From Bacteroidales bacterium (GTDB lineage: Bacteria > Bacteroidota > Bacteroidia > Bacteroidales > Muribaculaceae): a stretch of 32,288 nt of DNA. The notes beneath the pieces are model-generated. The model saw only the letters and a program-made list of their open reading frames with translations, searched no databases and had not been told where the DNA came from. How positions within the stretch are numbered: the first letter of the stretch is position 1; each line of letters opens with the position of its first letter. A program made the translations under genes and the position numbers. The DNA is taken from NCBI GenBank assembly GCA_004557385.1, contig SFEA01000029.1, forward strand, positions 1 to 32,288, read 5' to 3'. Below, in pieces: positions 1-8,007 of this stretch.

Positions 1-739
1 TTGCTTTTACTGGTCAAAGATACAAAATTTGAAAGCAAATCACAACCCGTTCTGGTAATTCATATATTTTTAATGTATTGCTTTTACTGGTCAAAGATAC
101 AAAATTTGAAAGCAAATCACAACACCTACAAAACAGTTTAACATATGAAATCAATTGCTTTTACTGGTCAAAGATACAAAATTTGAAAGCAAATCACAAC
201 GAATCTTTACGAATTCCTATGCCAATACAAATTGCTTTTACTGGTCAAAGATACAAAATTTGAAAGCAAATCACAACTATGATGACGAACACATCCCATT
301 AGCTACAATTGCTTTTACTGGTCAAAGATACAAAATTTGAAAGCAAATCACAACAGGAACACCCGAATTATTACTTTGGACTTCATTGCTTTTACTGGTC
401 AAAGATACAAAATTTGAAAGCAAATCACAACGTATGTGACTAAGTTACGCAAGGTGTATTCATTGCTTTTACTGGTCAAAGATACAAAATTTGAAAGCAA
501 ATCACAACGGTGATATGCAGAAAGAAGTAAGATTCAGCATTGCTTTTACTGGTCAAAGATACAAAATTTGAAAGCAAATCACAACATGGCCGTAGTAGCC
601 GCCATTCTTGGAGTGATTGCTTTTACTGGTCAAAGATACAAAATTTGAAAGCAAATCACAACTCGGACTATGTCGCTGCTCGGATACTTGCAATTGCTTT
701 TACTGGTCAAAGATACAAAATTTGAAAGCAAATCACAAC
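1..739 (-). CRISPR. CRISPR array, type II-C-like, 10 repeats and 9 spacers, cut by window start
   Basis: Ten identical 47-bp repeats occur at 1-46 (first base lost at the window edge), 77-123, 154-200, 231-277, 308-354, 385-431, 462-508, 539-585, 616-662 and 693-739, a strict 77-bp period with nine different 30-bp spacers. On the minus strand the repeat begins GTTGTGATTTGC and ends AAAAGCAAT. That length, the 30-bp spacers and the opening bases match my memory of Cas9 type II-C arrays in Bacteroides and relatives. No cas gene or tracrRNA anti-repeat is visible, so the type is inferred from the repeat only. The array probably continues to the left, where the cas genes would be expected. The crRNA strand is taken as minus because type II-C repeats usually start GTTG and because a promoter reads that way inside each repeat. 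Confidence 0.97.
708..738 (-). promoter_or_regulatory. Promoter embedded in the CRISPR repeat (terminal copy shown)
   Basis: On the minus strand, repeat bases 2-4 are TTG and bases 25-32 are TATCTTTG, exactly 20 bp apart. This matches the Bacteroidota primary sigma factor consensus (TTG or TTTG, 19-21 bp, TAnnTTTG). Since all repeats are identical, every one of the ten carries it. The predicted start lies about 8-10 nt before the end of the repeat, so each spacer would get its own transcript. Repeat-internal promoters are known for type II-C arrays of Neisseria; applying that here is inference. Confidence 0.6.
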
Positions 740-815
740 AGTTAGCCGATATATTAAAATGTCTTTCTCAAAATAAATGTAACAGGGAGTGGGGAGTGGG
801 ATTTGTTGGCATAGA

Positions 816-842
816 TTTGGAGGTGGGGAGGTTGTATCTTTG
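816..842 (+). promoter_or_regulatory. Possible promoter for the 870-residue protein gene
   Basis: TATCTTTG at 835-842 matches the -7 consensus. The nearest TTTG (816-819) is only 15 bp upstream, so the -33 part is poor. It would give a leader of about 165 nt before the start at 1014. Confidence 0.3.
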
Positions 843-880
843 CCTCCGGGAGGTGGTGTAAGTTGCGCCGGGCGATATTC

Positions 881-959
881 TATGCAATGGCAGAGACGGA
901 ACCATCGGCATTATCGTCACTCTTGCATTAAGATGAAACCTATGCAATGGCAGAAACGG
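881..959. repeat. 19-bp direct repeat pair, 60 bp apart
   Basis: TATGCAATGGCAG(A/G)... occurs at 881-899 and 941-959 with one mismatch. The pair lies in the 274-bp gap between the CRISPR array and the next gene. Apart from these and the possible promoter at 816-842, nothing else is recognisable in this gap. Function unknown. Confidence 0.7.
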
Positions 960-1013
960 TACGGGGACCTGACTTAAGAGTATTTTTAATCATATTATAT
1001 AATCTGCATTATC

Positions 1014-3626
1014 ATGAAAAACACTGTGAAAATCACGCCTAAAGGGGCTGTGAAGATTGCAAACGGCGAGGCTGCTGAACGCAGCGCTGCGGCGTATGCG
1101 CTTAACCTTCGCGAACGCGAGGACGCTTTGGCGAGCGTGGGCAGCTGCCTGAACATTGGGTCGCTGTGCAACGGCGAGCGAGTGGTGCTTGCCGACAACT
1201 GCGGCGAGACTGTGCGCCTGCTCTCTTTTCTGCCGAATGAACCAACCAACCCGCCTGCCTCCGCAATGGAGGGCACAACTACGCCAACATCTGCAATGGA
1301 GAACACAACTACGTCAGCCTCAACCGCCGGCGAGGGCACTATAGCAGAGGGACATTCTGCAGAGGATTCCGCCACTGACGGTGCCATCTTTTGGCATAGC
1401 ACCACCAGCGACGGTGCCACCACGGCTGTAGGCGTCAAGCTGTGCGACGTGGCGGGCAATGTGACCAGCGCACGCAGTTGCGGCAACTTTGCCGCGATAG
1501 CCACCACAGCCGAAACGGTGGTGCTGCAGCGCTTTGCCGATGGCTATAAGCGCCTAGACACCAGCGAGATTCAGCCCTTAATTCTGCTTACCGACACCGA
1601 GCACAGCGCAGTTTCGCATCAGCTGAGCGAATACACCTTCAATGCGCCCTACACTTCGTGGACATCACTGTCGGCGGTCGACCGTTCGGCAATATCCAAG
1701 ATGGTGAATTCGGCGTTGCAAGCCATGTGCTCGTCAGCAGCCTTCAACGGGCGCTATTGCGGTTGCTTGGCGGCACGAATCGGCGTAAGGCTTTACGACG
1801 ACTCTTACCTGTGGATGAGCGCACCTCAGACGGTGGGCGCCGACCTTATCAGCCCTGCCTCGGCGTGGACTCGCGTCGAACTAAACACCGGCAGTTCGGG
1901 CATCACCCATACCCGGCAGGCATCGCTGAGCATCGACACCTTCAGGCTCGGCATTACCGTAGTGGAAGCCTTCGGCGAGGCATGGGACGGAATAATCAAA
2001 GCCGTCGACCTCCTGGTGGCGCCCCAGCCGAGGCTGTTCGACACCTCATCCGACGTGCAAACGCGATGCGCAACCACCACCAGCAGTGGCACACGCGAGC
2101 AATATCTGCTCATCGCCCCAGCCACACGAAGTCGGGCGGCAATCGCCGACGCCCTCGTCAATGCCCCACATTGGCAAGTGGTGTCGTCAACAAGCAACTT
2201 TGCCGCACTGCGTCAAGGCAGATGGATTGCAAACAACTGCGCCGAATCGCTCATGCAAACCATGCCGCAGTTCATCACCTATTCGCTTCAATCCGCTTCA
2301 GCCATCGGCAACACCGTCAGCGCCAACCAATGTGCCGACGCCGTGGCATTTTCGGGCTGTAAAATGGTTTGCCAAAGCCTATGCAGCAACATCGCACGCA
2401 CCATAGGCGCCGGCATCACCGTGCATCGCAGCATGCCGTGGAACATAGCCGAATACTTTACCCCGCCGCTGAGCAATGCGGCATGCGTGGCAGCCATCGA
2501 AGTTACGCTGTCGTCGGCACAAGGCAACAGCATAATAAGCACATGGGCAAACCTGCCATTCACACCCTCAGCCATAGCGCCGATAGTCACGTTCCCCGAC
2601 CCGCGAGCCACGCACCTCAGAATATGGCTTCAAGGTAGCGGCGAGGTGATGCAATGGCAAGCCGACATGGTGCCCGACGCGTCGAGCCGCCAAGCCATAG
2701 CCGTAAGCGCGAACCTCGAAAACCACCCGCTCAGCACCACCGGCGAGCAACTGATTACGTTGCCGCAGCAATGCGTCATGAGCGAACCTCTTGCGGGATG
2801 GCTTGCCATAAGCGGCAAAGGCAATCCGCTCGTGTGGCAGCTCAGCCGCCCTCTCACGGGCACCGCCATAAGGGCAATTGACTCGGCAACCAGTCCTGCC
2901 TACCACAGCGGGCTGGGGCGATATCCGCTATTCATCTTCGCCACCGACGGCGTCTATGCCCTACCCCAGCTTTCGAGCGGCAACTACGGCGAGGTGCGCA
3001 TGCTCAGCCGCCACACCATAGCCACCGGATGCCAGCCATGCGAAACCAGTCGAGGCATATTCTTCACCAACACCCATGGCGACGTAATGAGCATTGGCAA
3101 CGGCTTAATCAAGCGCCACCTGAAATCAACTAACGCCGTGCAGATGGCGTGGAACGAAGCCGAAAACGAGCTTTGGCTGATGAAATCCGACGGCAGCATA
3201 ACCGTGATGATGCCCAGCGGACGCACCTACTGCCGCAGCCTCACCGCGTCGTGGCTCTATTCGGCAACTAACATCGCCTTTGCCGCCGAAAGCAACACGC
3301 TGCTCGACATCACCCGCGAAACCACCGGCTCCGCCGTGACGGTGCAATGGCTCAGCCAACCCATCATGCTGTCGCCGGCGCTGAACGCCAAACCACGAGG
3401 CATAGTGTGGAACATCTTCTCCGACGAATGTGCCTTGCAACTGCAAATCAACGGCGAACGAGGCTTGTCGTGCCACGGATTCGCGCTGTCGCGCCTCAAC
3501 ATCAGCGGCATCGTAGGTTCGCCCATCTGCCAACGCATCGTGGCACCGCGGCTACGAAGCATTCGCCTCAGCATCAGCGGCACACTCAAAGCAAGCGAAA
3601 TGATTTTGCCAATATTTCTTCAATAA
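1014..3626 (+). CDS. Large protein of unknown function, possibly phage-tail derived
   Basis: 870 residues, no signal peptide and no clear transmembrane segment. I do not recognise a named domain. Residues about 75-115 form a Thr/Ala/Ser-rich low-complexity linker that includes a 30-bp tandem duplication (1261-1283 and 1291-1313). The second half (from about residue 610) has short alternating hydrophobic and polar strands of the kind seen in beta-propeller or beta-rich virion proteins, for example GIFFTNTHGDVMSI and ELWLMKSDGSITV. A segment around residue 250 (VRLYDDSYLWMSAP) resembles, from memory, large tail-associated proteins of Bacteroidota prophages. No other phage gene is adjacent. The ATG at 1014 is the first in-frame start and the coding bias of the whole frame is consistent with a real gene. 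Any function assignment would be a guess. Confidence 0.8.
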   Translation: MKNTVKITPKGAVKIANGEAAERSAAAYALNLREREDALASVGSCLNIGSLCNGERVVLADNCGETVRLLSFLPNEPTNPPASAMEGTTTPTSAMENTTTSASTAGEGTIAEGHSAEDSATDGAIFWHSTTSDGATTAVGVKLCDVAGNVTSARSCGNFAAIATTAETVVLQRFADGYKRLDTSEIQPLILLTDTEHSAVSHQLSEYTFNAPYTSWTSLSAVDRSAISKMVNSALQAMCSSAAFNGRYCGCLAARIGVRLYDDSYLWMSAPQTVGADLISPASAWTRVELNTGSSGITHTRQASLSIDTFRLGITVVEAFGEAWDGIIKAVDLLVAPQPRLFDTSSDVQTRCATTTSSGTREQYLLIAPATRSRAAIADALVNAPHWQVVSSTSNFAALRQGRWIANNCAESLMQTMPQFITYSLQSASAIGNTVSANQCADAVAFSGCKMVCQSLCSNIARTIGAGITVHRSMPWNIAEYFTPPLSNAACVAAIEVTLSSAQGNSIISTWANLPFTPSAIAPIVTFPDPRATHLRIWLQGSGEVMQWQADMVPDASSRQAIAVSANLENHPLSTTGEQLITLPQQCVMSEPLAGWLAISGKGNPLVWQLSRPLTGTAIRAIDSATSPAYHSGLGRYPLFIFATDGVYALPQLSSGNYGEVRMLSRHTIATGCQPCETSRGIFFTNTHGDVMSIGNGLIKRHLKSTNAVQMAWNEAENELWLMKSDGSITVMMPSGRTYCRSLTASWLYSATNIAFAAESNTLLDITRETTGSAVTVQWLSQPIMLSPALNAKPRGIVWNIFSDECALQLQINGERGLSCHGFALSRLNISGIVGSPICQRIVAPRLRSIRLSISGTLKASEMILPIFLQ

Positions 3627-3743
3627 TGCACACAAAACCGCCAACATACTTGCAATTTGCAAGCAAAACAGGTAAAACAGCCACAAATACATCAGATTAT
3701 CACAATAACTATTCAAAAAATTTCAATTTTCTACAAAAAATTC

Positions 3744-3774
3744 TTTGTAGATTAAAAATTATTAGATAAATTTG
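3744..3774 (+). promoter_or_regulatory. Strong Bacteroidota promoter
   Basis: TTTG at 3744-3747, 19 bp, then TAAATTTG at 3767-3774: a near-perfect match to the phylum consensus. Predicted start near 3780. The next coding start is 277 nt away and a terminator-like hairpin intervenes. Confidence 0.65.
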
Positions 3775-3779
3775 CACCG

Positions 3780-3872
3780 TAATATTTAGATAAATTGGTT
3801 TTTAAAAGTTGTTTTATAGATAATTGTGTATTTTTGTAAGAGGTGGGTAGTCGTGAGACTATCCATTTTTTT
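3780..3872 (+). ncRNA. Candidate small RNA, about 90 nt
   Basis: The stretch runs from the predicted start of the promoter at 3744-3774 to an intrinsic terminator at 3845-3872. It has no plausible reading frame, is very AT-rich, and contains two further copies of a TTAGATAAATT-like sequence (3786-3796, 3815-3825) besides the one overlapping the promoter (3762-3772). A second -7 match (TATTTTTG, 3829-3836) sits just before the hairpin. It could instead be an attenuator leader for the lipoprotein gene at 4057, although that gene has a nearer promoter of its own. Confidence 0.4.
3845..3872 (+). terminator. Intrinsic terminator
   Basis: GGGTAGTC-type stem (3845-3852) pairs with GACTATCC (3857-3864) around a GTGA tetraloop, with one G-T pair, then A and a run of seven T (3866-3872). 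It ends either the long gene at 1014-3626 or the small RNA candidate. Confidence 0.65.
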
Positions 3873-3983
3873 GTTGCCAAATTCCTCCAATTTGCATTTC
3901 AGGGCACACCGTCATCAGCCCAGAGTAAGAGTCAACCAAACGCCGCCGTTGCGTTGCAGCAACAAAAAAATGTAGCAATAGGC

Positions 3984-4014
3984 TTCGTTATACCGAACGG
4001 AATGGTTAATTTTG
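3984..4014 (+). promoter_or_regulatory. Promoter of the lipoprotein-isoprenoid operon
   Basis: TTCG at 3984-3987, 19 bp, then TAATTTTG at 4007-4014. Predicted start near 4020, giving a 37-nt leader to the ATG at 4057. This argues against the longer reading that would begin at 4012, inside the -7 box. Confidence 0.55.
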
Positions 4015-4056
4015 TGGAGATATAATCAAACATCAACAATCGCAACATTGACTAAG

Positions 4057-4380
4057 ATGAAACATCTTCTCATATCCGCCGCCCTGCTGGCACTTGCCGC
4101 AGCCTGCACCAGCCCGTCGCAGCGCAAAGCCAACCACGAAGCCGAAGCCGAGGCACGAAAGGCTGCCGAAGCAGTGCTTGCCATCGACACGGTAGAGCCG
4201 GTCGACTCGTTTGCGCTTGAGCGCGCCATACTCGAAGCCAAGGCGACGCAAAGCCGCTACATAGCCGCCGGCAACCAAGAGGCTGCCGACAACTTCCATC
4301 GCACATTCAGCGCCACCATAAGCGAGCGCAAGCCCGACCTTGCCGAACAGTTGTTTGTTCACGACGCCGAGCCCGAATAA
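4057..4380 (+). CDS. Small lipoprotein of unknown function
   Basis: 107 residues. A short signal peptide ends in a lipobox (LALAAAC, Cys at about residue 16), so the mature protein should be lipid-anchored, probably to the outer membrane. The rest is a highly charged Ala/Glu-rich helix, likely coiled, with no family I recognise. It sits 70 bp before the polyprenyl diphosphate synthase gene with no promoter between, so the two are likely cotranscribed from the promoter at 3984-4014. Confidence 0.75.
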   Translation: MKHLLISAALLALAAACTSPSQRKANHEAEAEARKAAEAVLAIDTVEPVDSFALERAILEAKATQSRYIAAGNQEAADNFHRTFSATISERKPDLAEQLFVHDAEPE

Positions 4381-4450
4381 ACGCCCGGCTCTTCACAAAA
4401 TCGATACAACTAACGATAATTTCACCCACAAAAAAAACTTCATAACAGCC

Positions 4451-5425
4451 ATGCATACATTCAACGAATATCTCGAACGAGTGAACAACGCCATCAAGGC
4501 AATACCCTATCCCGAACAGCCATCGCACCTCTACGAACCCATCACCTACACCATGGACCTCGGAGGCAAACGCCTGCGCCCGGTGCTGGTGCTCATGGCT
4601 TGCGAAGCGGTGGGCGGCGACATCAACCGCGCCTTAACGCCTGCCATAGGGCTTGAGATGTTTCACAACTTCACCCTCCTGCACGACGATGTGATGGACA
4701 AAGCCGACATTCGCCGCGGCAAACCCACGGTGCACGTCAAGTGGGACGACAACACCGCCATCCTCTCGGGCGACGCAATGCTCACCATGGCAACTCAGCT
4801 GATTGCTCAGGCTCCCGCCGACGTTATGCCGCAAGTGATGGACCTCTACAACCGCACAGCAATGGAAATCTACGAGGGTCAGCAATACGACGTCGACTTC
4901 GAGACGCGCAACGACGTCACCGTTGACGAATACATCGAGATGATTCGCCTGAAGACATCGGTGCTGCTTGGATGCGCATGCAAGATGGGCGCACTGATTG
5001 GCGGCGCCGACGAAGCCACCGCACAACTGTTCTACAAGGTGGGCGAAAACCTCGGGCTTGCATTCCAACTGCAGGACGACATGCTTGATGTGTGGGGTGA
5101 CGAAGCCACTTTCGGCAAAGCCATCGGCGGCGACATCATGAACAATAAAAAAACATTCCTGCTCATCAACGCCATGCAACGCGCCACCGGCGACCATAAG
5201 GTGGAACTCAGCCTATGGCTCAGCACACCAAACGCCAGCCGAGCCGTGAAGGTGCCTGCCGTGACAGCCATCTACGATGCCCTCGACCTACGCAGCCTTT
5301 CGCTCGATGCAATCAACCGCTACAACGACGAGGCACTCGAAGCCCTGAGCAAGATAGCCATCAGCGACGAAGCCCGCTCTGAATTTGCCAACTTCATCAC
5401 CCGCCTGGTTAAGCGCGACAAATAA
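4451..5425 (+). CDS. Polyprenyl (farnesyl/geranylgeranyl-type) diphosphate synthase
   Basis: 324 residues, the normal size for a trans-prenyltransferase that condenses isopentenyl diphosphate with allylic diphosphates in the cytoplasm. Both Asp-rich motifs are present: DDVMD in LLHDDVMDKADIRRG (about residue 80) and DDMLD in FQLQDDMLDVWGD (about residue 210), plus the GGKRLRP substrate motif near the N terminus. The first Asp motif lacks the two-residue insertion of bacterial farnesyl synthases of IspA type and has Phe five residues upstream, so a product other than a strict C15 is possible. The start at 4451 begins at the normal family N terminus (MHTFNEYLERVN); the frame is open upstream to 4340 but that would overlap the lipoprotein gene. 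It shares the isoprenoid route with ispH at 8008. Confidence 0.93.
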   Translation: MHTFNEYLERVNNAIKAIPYPEQPSHLYEPITYTMDLGGKRLRPVLVLMACEAVGGDINRALTPAIGLEMFHNFTLLHDDVMDKADIRRGKPTVHVKWDDNTAILSGDAMLTMATQLIAQAPADVMPQVMDLYNRTAMEIYEGQQYDVDFETRNDVTVDEYIEMIRLKTSVLLGCACKMGALIGGADEATAQLFYKVGENLGLAFQLQDDMLDVWGDEATFGKAIGGDIMNNKKTFLLINAMQRATGDHKVELSLWLSTPNASRAVKVPAVTAIYDALDLRSLSLDAINRYNDEALEALSKIAISDEARSEFANFITRLVKRDK

Positions 5426-5444
5426 TTCCACGCCATTCAGCTAA

Positions 5445-6212
5445 ATGATTGACACTCACACCCACATATATCTTGAGGAATTCGATGCCGACCGCACCGA
5501 AGTGATGCAACGCGCCCTCGACAGCGGCGTGCGCCACATGCTGCTGCCAAACGTCGACCTCACCACCATCGAGCCTATGCACCGCCTGCACGATGCGTTC
5601 AGCCACTGCACGTCGATGGCTATGGGATTTCATCCCACCGAAGTAAACAGCGACTATCGGGCTGCACTGGCAAGTGTCGAACGCCAGTTTGCCAGCCACC
5701 CGTATGTGGCTGTAGGCGAGATTGGAATCGACCTTTATTGGGACAAGACTTTCGTGAAGGAGCAACTCGAGGCATTCGACACGCAATGCCATTGGGCTGT
5801 GGAGATGAACCTGCCCATAATCGTTCATTGCCGCGAAGCGCTTGAGCAAGTGCTGCAAGTGTTCGACCACTTCAGCGGACCGCTGCCACGCGGCGTGTTC
5901 CACAGCTTCACCGGCACACCAGACGACGTGGCTGCCATTCGCCGCCGCGGCGATTTCTATTTCGGCATCAACGGCATTGTCACTTTCAAGAAATCAACCT
6001 TACCCGCCATTCTGCCCGTTATAGGCATCGACCGACTGCTGCTCGAAACCGACTCGCCTTATCTGGCACCGGTGCCAAACCGCGGCAAGCGCAACGAAAG
6101 CGCCAACATTCCGCATATTGCCGCCTGCATTGCCTCGCATCTGGGCATGAGCGCCGGCGAGGTGTCGGAAGCCACCGACGCCAATGCGCACGCCCTGTTC
6201 GGAATAGGCTGA
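5445..6212 (+). CDS. TatD family metal-dependent hydrolase/deoxyribonuclease
   Basis: 255 residues, full length for the TatD family of TIM-barrel metal-dependent nucleases. Visible metal-binding and family motifs are MIDTHTH (His5, His7), the GEIGIDLYWD block, IIVHCREA, FHSFTG and LLETDSPYLAP. Family members hydrolyse DNA from the 3' end; the exact substrate here is unknown. The start is 19 bp after the prenyl synthase stop, so it belongs to the same operon. Confidence 0.93.
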   Translation: MIDTHTHIYLEEFDADRTEVMQRALDSGVRHMLLPNVDLTTIEPMHRLHDAFSHCTSMAMGFHPTEVNSDYRAALASVERQFASHPYVAVGEIGIDLYWDKTFVKEQLEAFDTQCHWAVEMNLPIIVHCREALEQVLQVFDHFSGPLPRGVFHSFTGTPDDVAAIRRRGDFYFGINGIVTFKKSTLPAILPVIGIDRLLLETDSPYLAPVPNRGKRNESANIPHIAACIASHLGMSAGEVSEATDANAHALFGIG

Positions 6213-6243
6213 TTTTCACCCTCCAACCCACCCCGAAAAAGCT

Positions 6244-7191
6244 ATGATAACCCGACCCAACTACCACGAGATAGAAGCCATTGGCGACTACCTGTCGCAA
6301 GTGCCCTACGACGTCACCCGCGCCACCCTATACAGCGCCGCCGACCTCTACAACCGGTTCGACCCCTCGCAGCCGCAAAGCATCGATTTGTGCTACGACA
6401 CGATGGTATATCGCCACTATCTTGCCCAAGGCAAGCACACCCGATGCGCCAACGAGAAACTGGCGCGCACCCTGCACGACCACAGCATATCGATGGCGCT
6501 CACCGAGTTTGTGTCGAAATTCAACGTAAAGCGCATAGTGGGCGTGATGGGCGGACACTCAGCCCTGCGCACCGACCCCACCTACACCAAAGTGGCACAC
6601 CTGAGCAAACGCCTCACCGAAGAAGGTTTTCTGATGGTGAGCGGCGGCGGACCGGGTGCTATGGAAGCCACCCACCTGGGCGCATGGATGGCAGGCCGCC
6701 CGGCGCACGAACTTGCCGAAGCCCTCAACGTGCTGTCGGCAGCGCCCTCGTTCACCCATCCGCACTGGCTCAGCACCGCCTTCGAGGTGATACAGCGATT
6801 CCCGCAAAGCACATATCAGAGCCTTGGCGTGCCCACCTGGCTTTACGGGCACGAGCCCGCCACCCCGTTTGCCACCCACATAGCCAAGCTGTTCGAAAAC
6901 AGCATCCGCGAGGACGGCATCCTCACCATGGCATTCGGCGGAATAGTATTCAGCCCCGGCAGCGCCGGAACCGTGCAGGAGATTTTTCAGGATGCCGTGC
7001 AGAACCACTATCTCACCTTTGGCATCGCCAGCCCGATGGCATTCCTCGACACCACATTCTGGACCAAAGAAATGCCCATCTACCCCATGCTCAAACAGCT
7101 TGCCGACAACGGCAAATATCGCAACCTGCTGCTGTCGATTTCCGACGACCCCGACGAGATTGTGGCAACCATGCTACGCTTCCGGCAATAG
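6244..7191 (+). CDS. LOG-family (Rossmann-fold) nucleotide-processing protein
   Basis: 315 residues. The Rossmann motif GGGPGAMEA (residues 134-142), the preceding GVMGGHSALR (about 100-109), and the family signature in the form SPGSAGTVQE (about 235-245) place it in the LOG/lysine-decarboxylase-like superfamily, whose studied members cleave the N-glycosidic bond of nucleoside 5'-monophosphates. The usual PGGxGTxxE reads PGSAGTVQE here, so one Gly is Ser. It is 31 bp after tatD and probably closes that operon, since cmk has its own promoter. Confidence 0.82.
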   Translation: MITRPNYHEIEAIGDYLSQVPYDVTRATLYSAADLYNRFDPSQPQSIDLCYDTMVYRHYLAQGKHTRCANEKLARTLHDHSISMALTEFVSKFNVKRIVGVMGGHSALRTDPTYTKVAHLSKRLTEEGFLMVSGGGPGAMEATHLGAWMAGRPAHELAEALNVLSAAPSFTHPHWLSTAFEVIQRFPQSTYQSLGVPTWLYGHEPATPFATHIAKLFENSIREDGILTMAFGGIVFSPGSAGTVQEIFQDAVQNHYLTFGIASPMAFLDTTFWTKEMPIYPMLKQLADNGKYRNLLLSISDDPDEIVATMLRFRQ

Positions 7192-7245
7192 CCGTCATCC
7201 CAAACAATGCTACACACAACATCGTGCTATATGCAAAAGTTTTTG

Positions 7246-7253
7246 TAATTTTG
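7246..7253 (+). promoter_or_regulatory. -7 box of the cmk-ispH operon
   Basis: TAATTTTG lies 26 bp before the cmk start. The -33 region is weak (TCG at 7222-7224, 21 bp away). Confidence 0.5.
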
Positions 7254-7279
7254 CACGAAACAAAAAAATTCAACAACAA

Positions 7280-7981
7280 ATGGCTAAGAAAACAATCACC
7301 ATAGCAATCGATGGATTCTCGTCGTCGGGCAAAAGCACCATGGCTAAAGTGCTTGCCAAAAACATCGGTTATGCCTACATCGACAGCGGCGCCATGTATC
7401 GCGCCGTGACGCTCTTCTGCCTTAACCACGGCATCATTGCCGACGACGGCACGGTGGACACCGCCGCCCTCGAAGCGCAGATTGGCAACATCGCCATCAC
7501 ATTCGGCGTCAACCCCGCCACCGGCGCCACCGAAACCTACCTCAACGGTACGAACGTGGAAAGTCAAATACGCGACATGCGCGTGTCGAGCCGCGTCAGC
7601 ACCATTGCAGCCATCCCCTTCGTGCGCCACGCCTTGGTGGCTCAGCAACAAGCCATGGGCAAAAACAAAGGCATTGTGATGGACGGCCGCGACATCGGCA
7701 CCACCGTATTCCCCGATGCCGAGATGAAGGTGTACGTCGACGCATCGGCTGAAACCCGCGCTCAACGCCGCTTCGACGAGTTGCGCAGCAAAGGCGACAC
7801 CACTACCACCTACGAGCAAGTGCTCGAAAACGTGAAGCATCGCGACCTCATCGACACCACCCGCGCCGAAAGCCCGCTGCGCCGTGCCCACGACGCCATC
7901 GTGCTCGACAACAGCCACATGAGCCGCGACGAACAAAACCAGTGGCTGCTCAGCCTCTACAACAAAATAGCGGGCGAATAA
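7280..7981 (+). CDS. cmk: Cytidylate kinase
   Basis: 233 residues. It phosphorylates CMP and dCMP using ATP in the cytoplasm. The P-loop GFSSSGKST is at residues 12-20, followed by the YIDSGAMYRAVT substrate motif and the DGRDIGTTVFPDA block typical of bacterial Cmk. The frame is open further upstream, but the promoter at 7246-7253 and the family N terminus (MAKKTITIAIDG) fix the start at 7280. The next gene, ispH, follows after 26 bp; the cmk-ispH pair near porQ is a familiar Bacteroidota arrangement. Confidence 0.96.
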   Translation: MAKKTITIAIDGFSSSGKSTMAKVLAKNIGYAYIDSGAMYRAVTLFCLNHGIIADDGTVDTAALEAQIGNIAITFGVNPATGATETYLNGTNVESQIRDMRVSSRVSTIAAIPFVRHALVAQQQAMGKNKGIVMDGRDIGTTVFPDAEMKVYVDASAETRAQRRFDELRSKGDTTTTYEQVLENVKHRDLIDTTRAESPLRRAHDAIVLDNSHMSRDEQNQWLLSLYNKIAGE

Positions 7982-8007
7982 CCCTCAAAAAAAATTCACT
8001 CTCGCCT

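Noticed and set aside
78..861. Overlapping 61-63 residue frames inside the CRISPR array
   Set aside because: They are translations of the repeat and change only with the spacers.
1658..2362. 234-residue frame within the 870-residue gene
   Set aside because: Shadow frame rich in Arg and His, typical of out-of-frame reading of GC-rich DNA.
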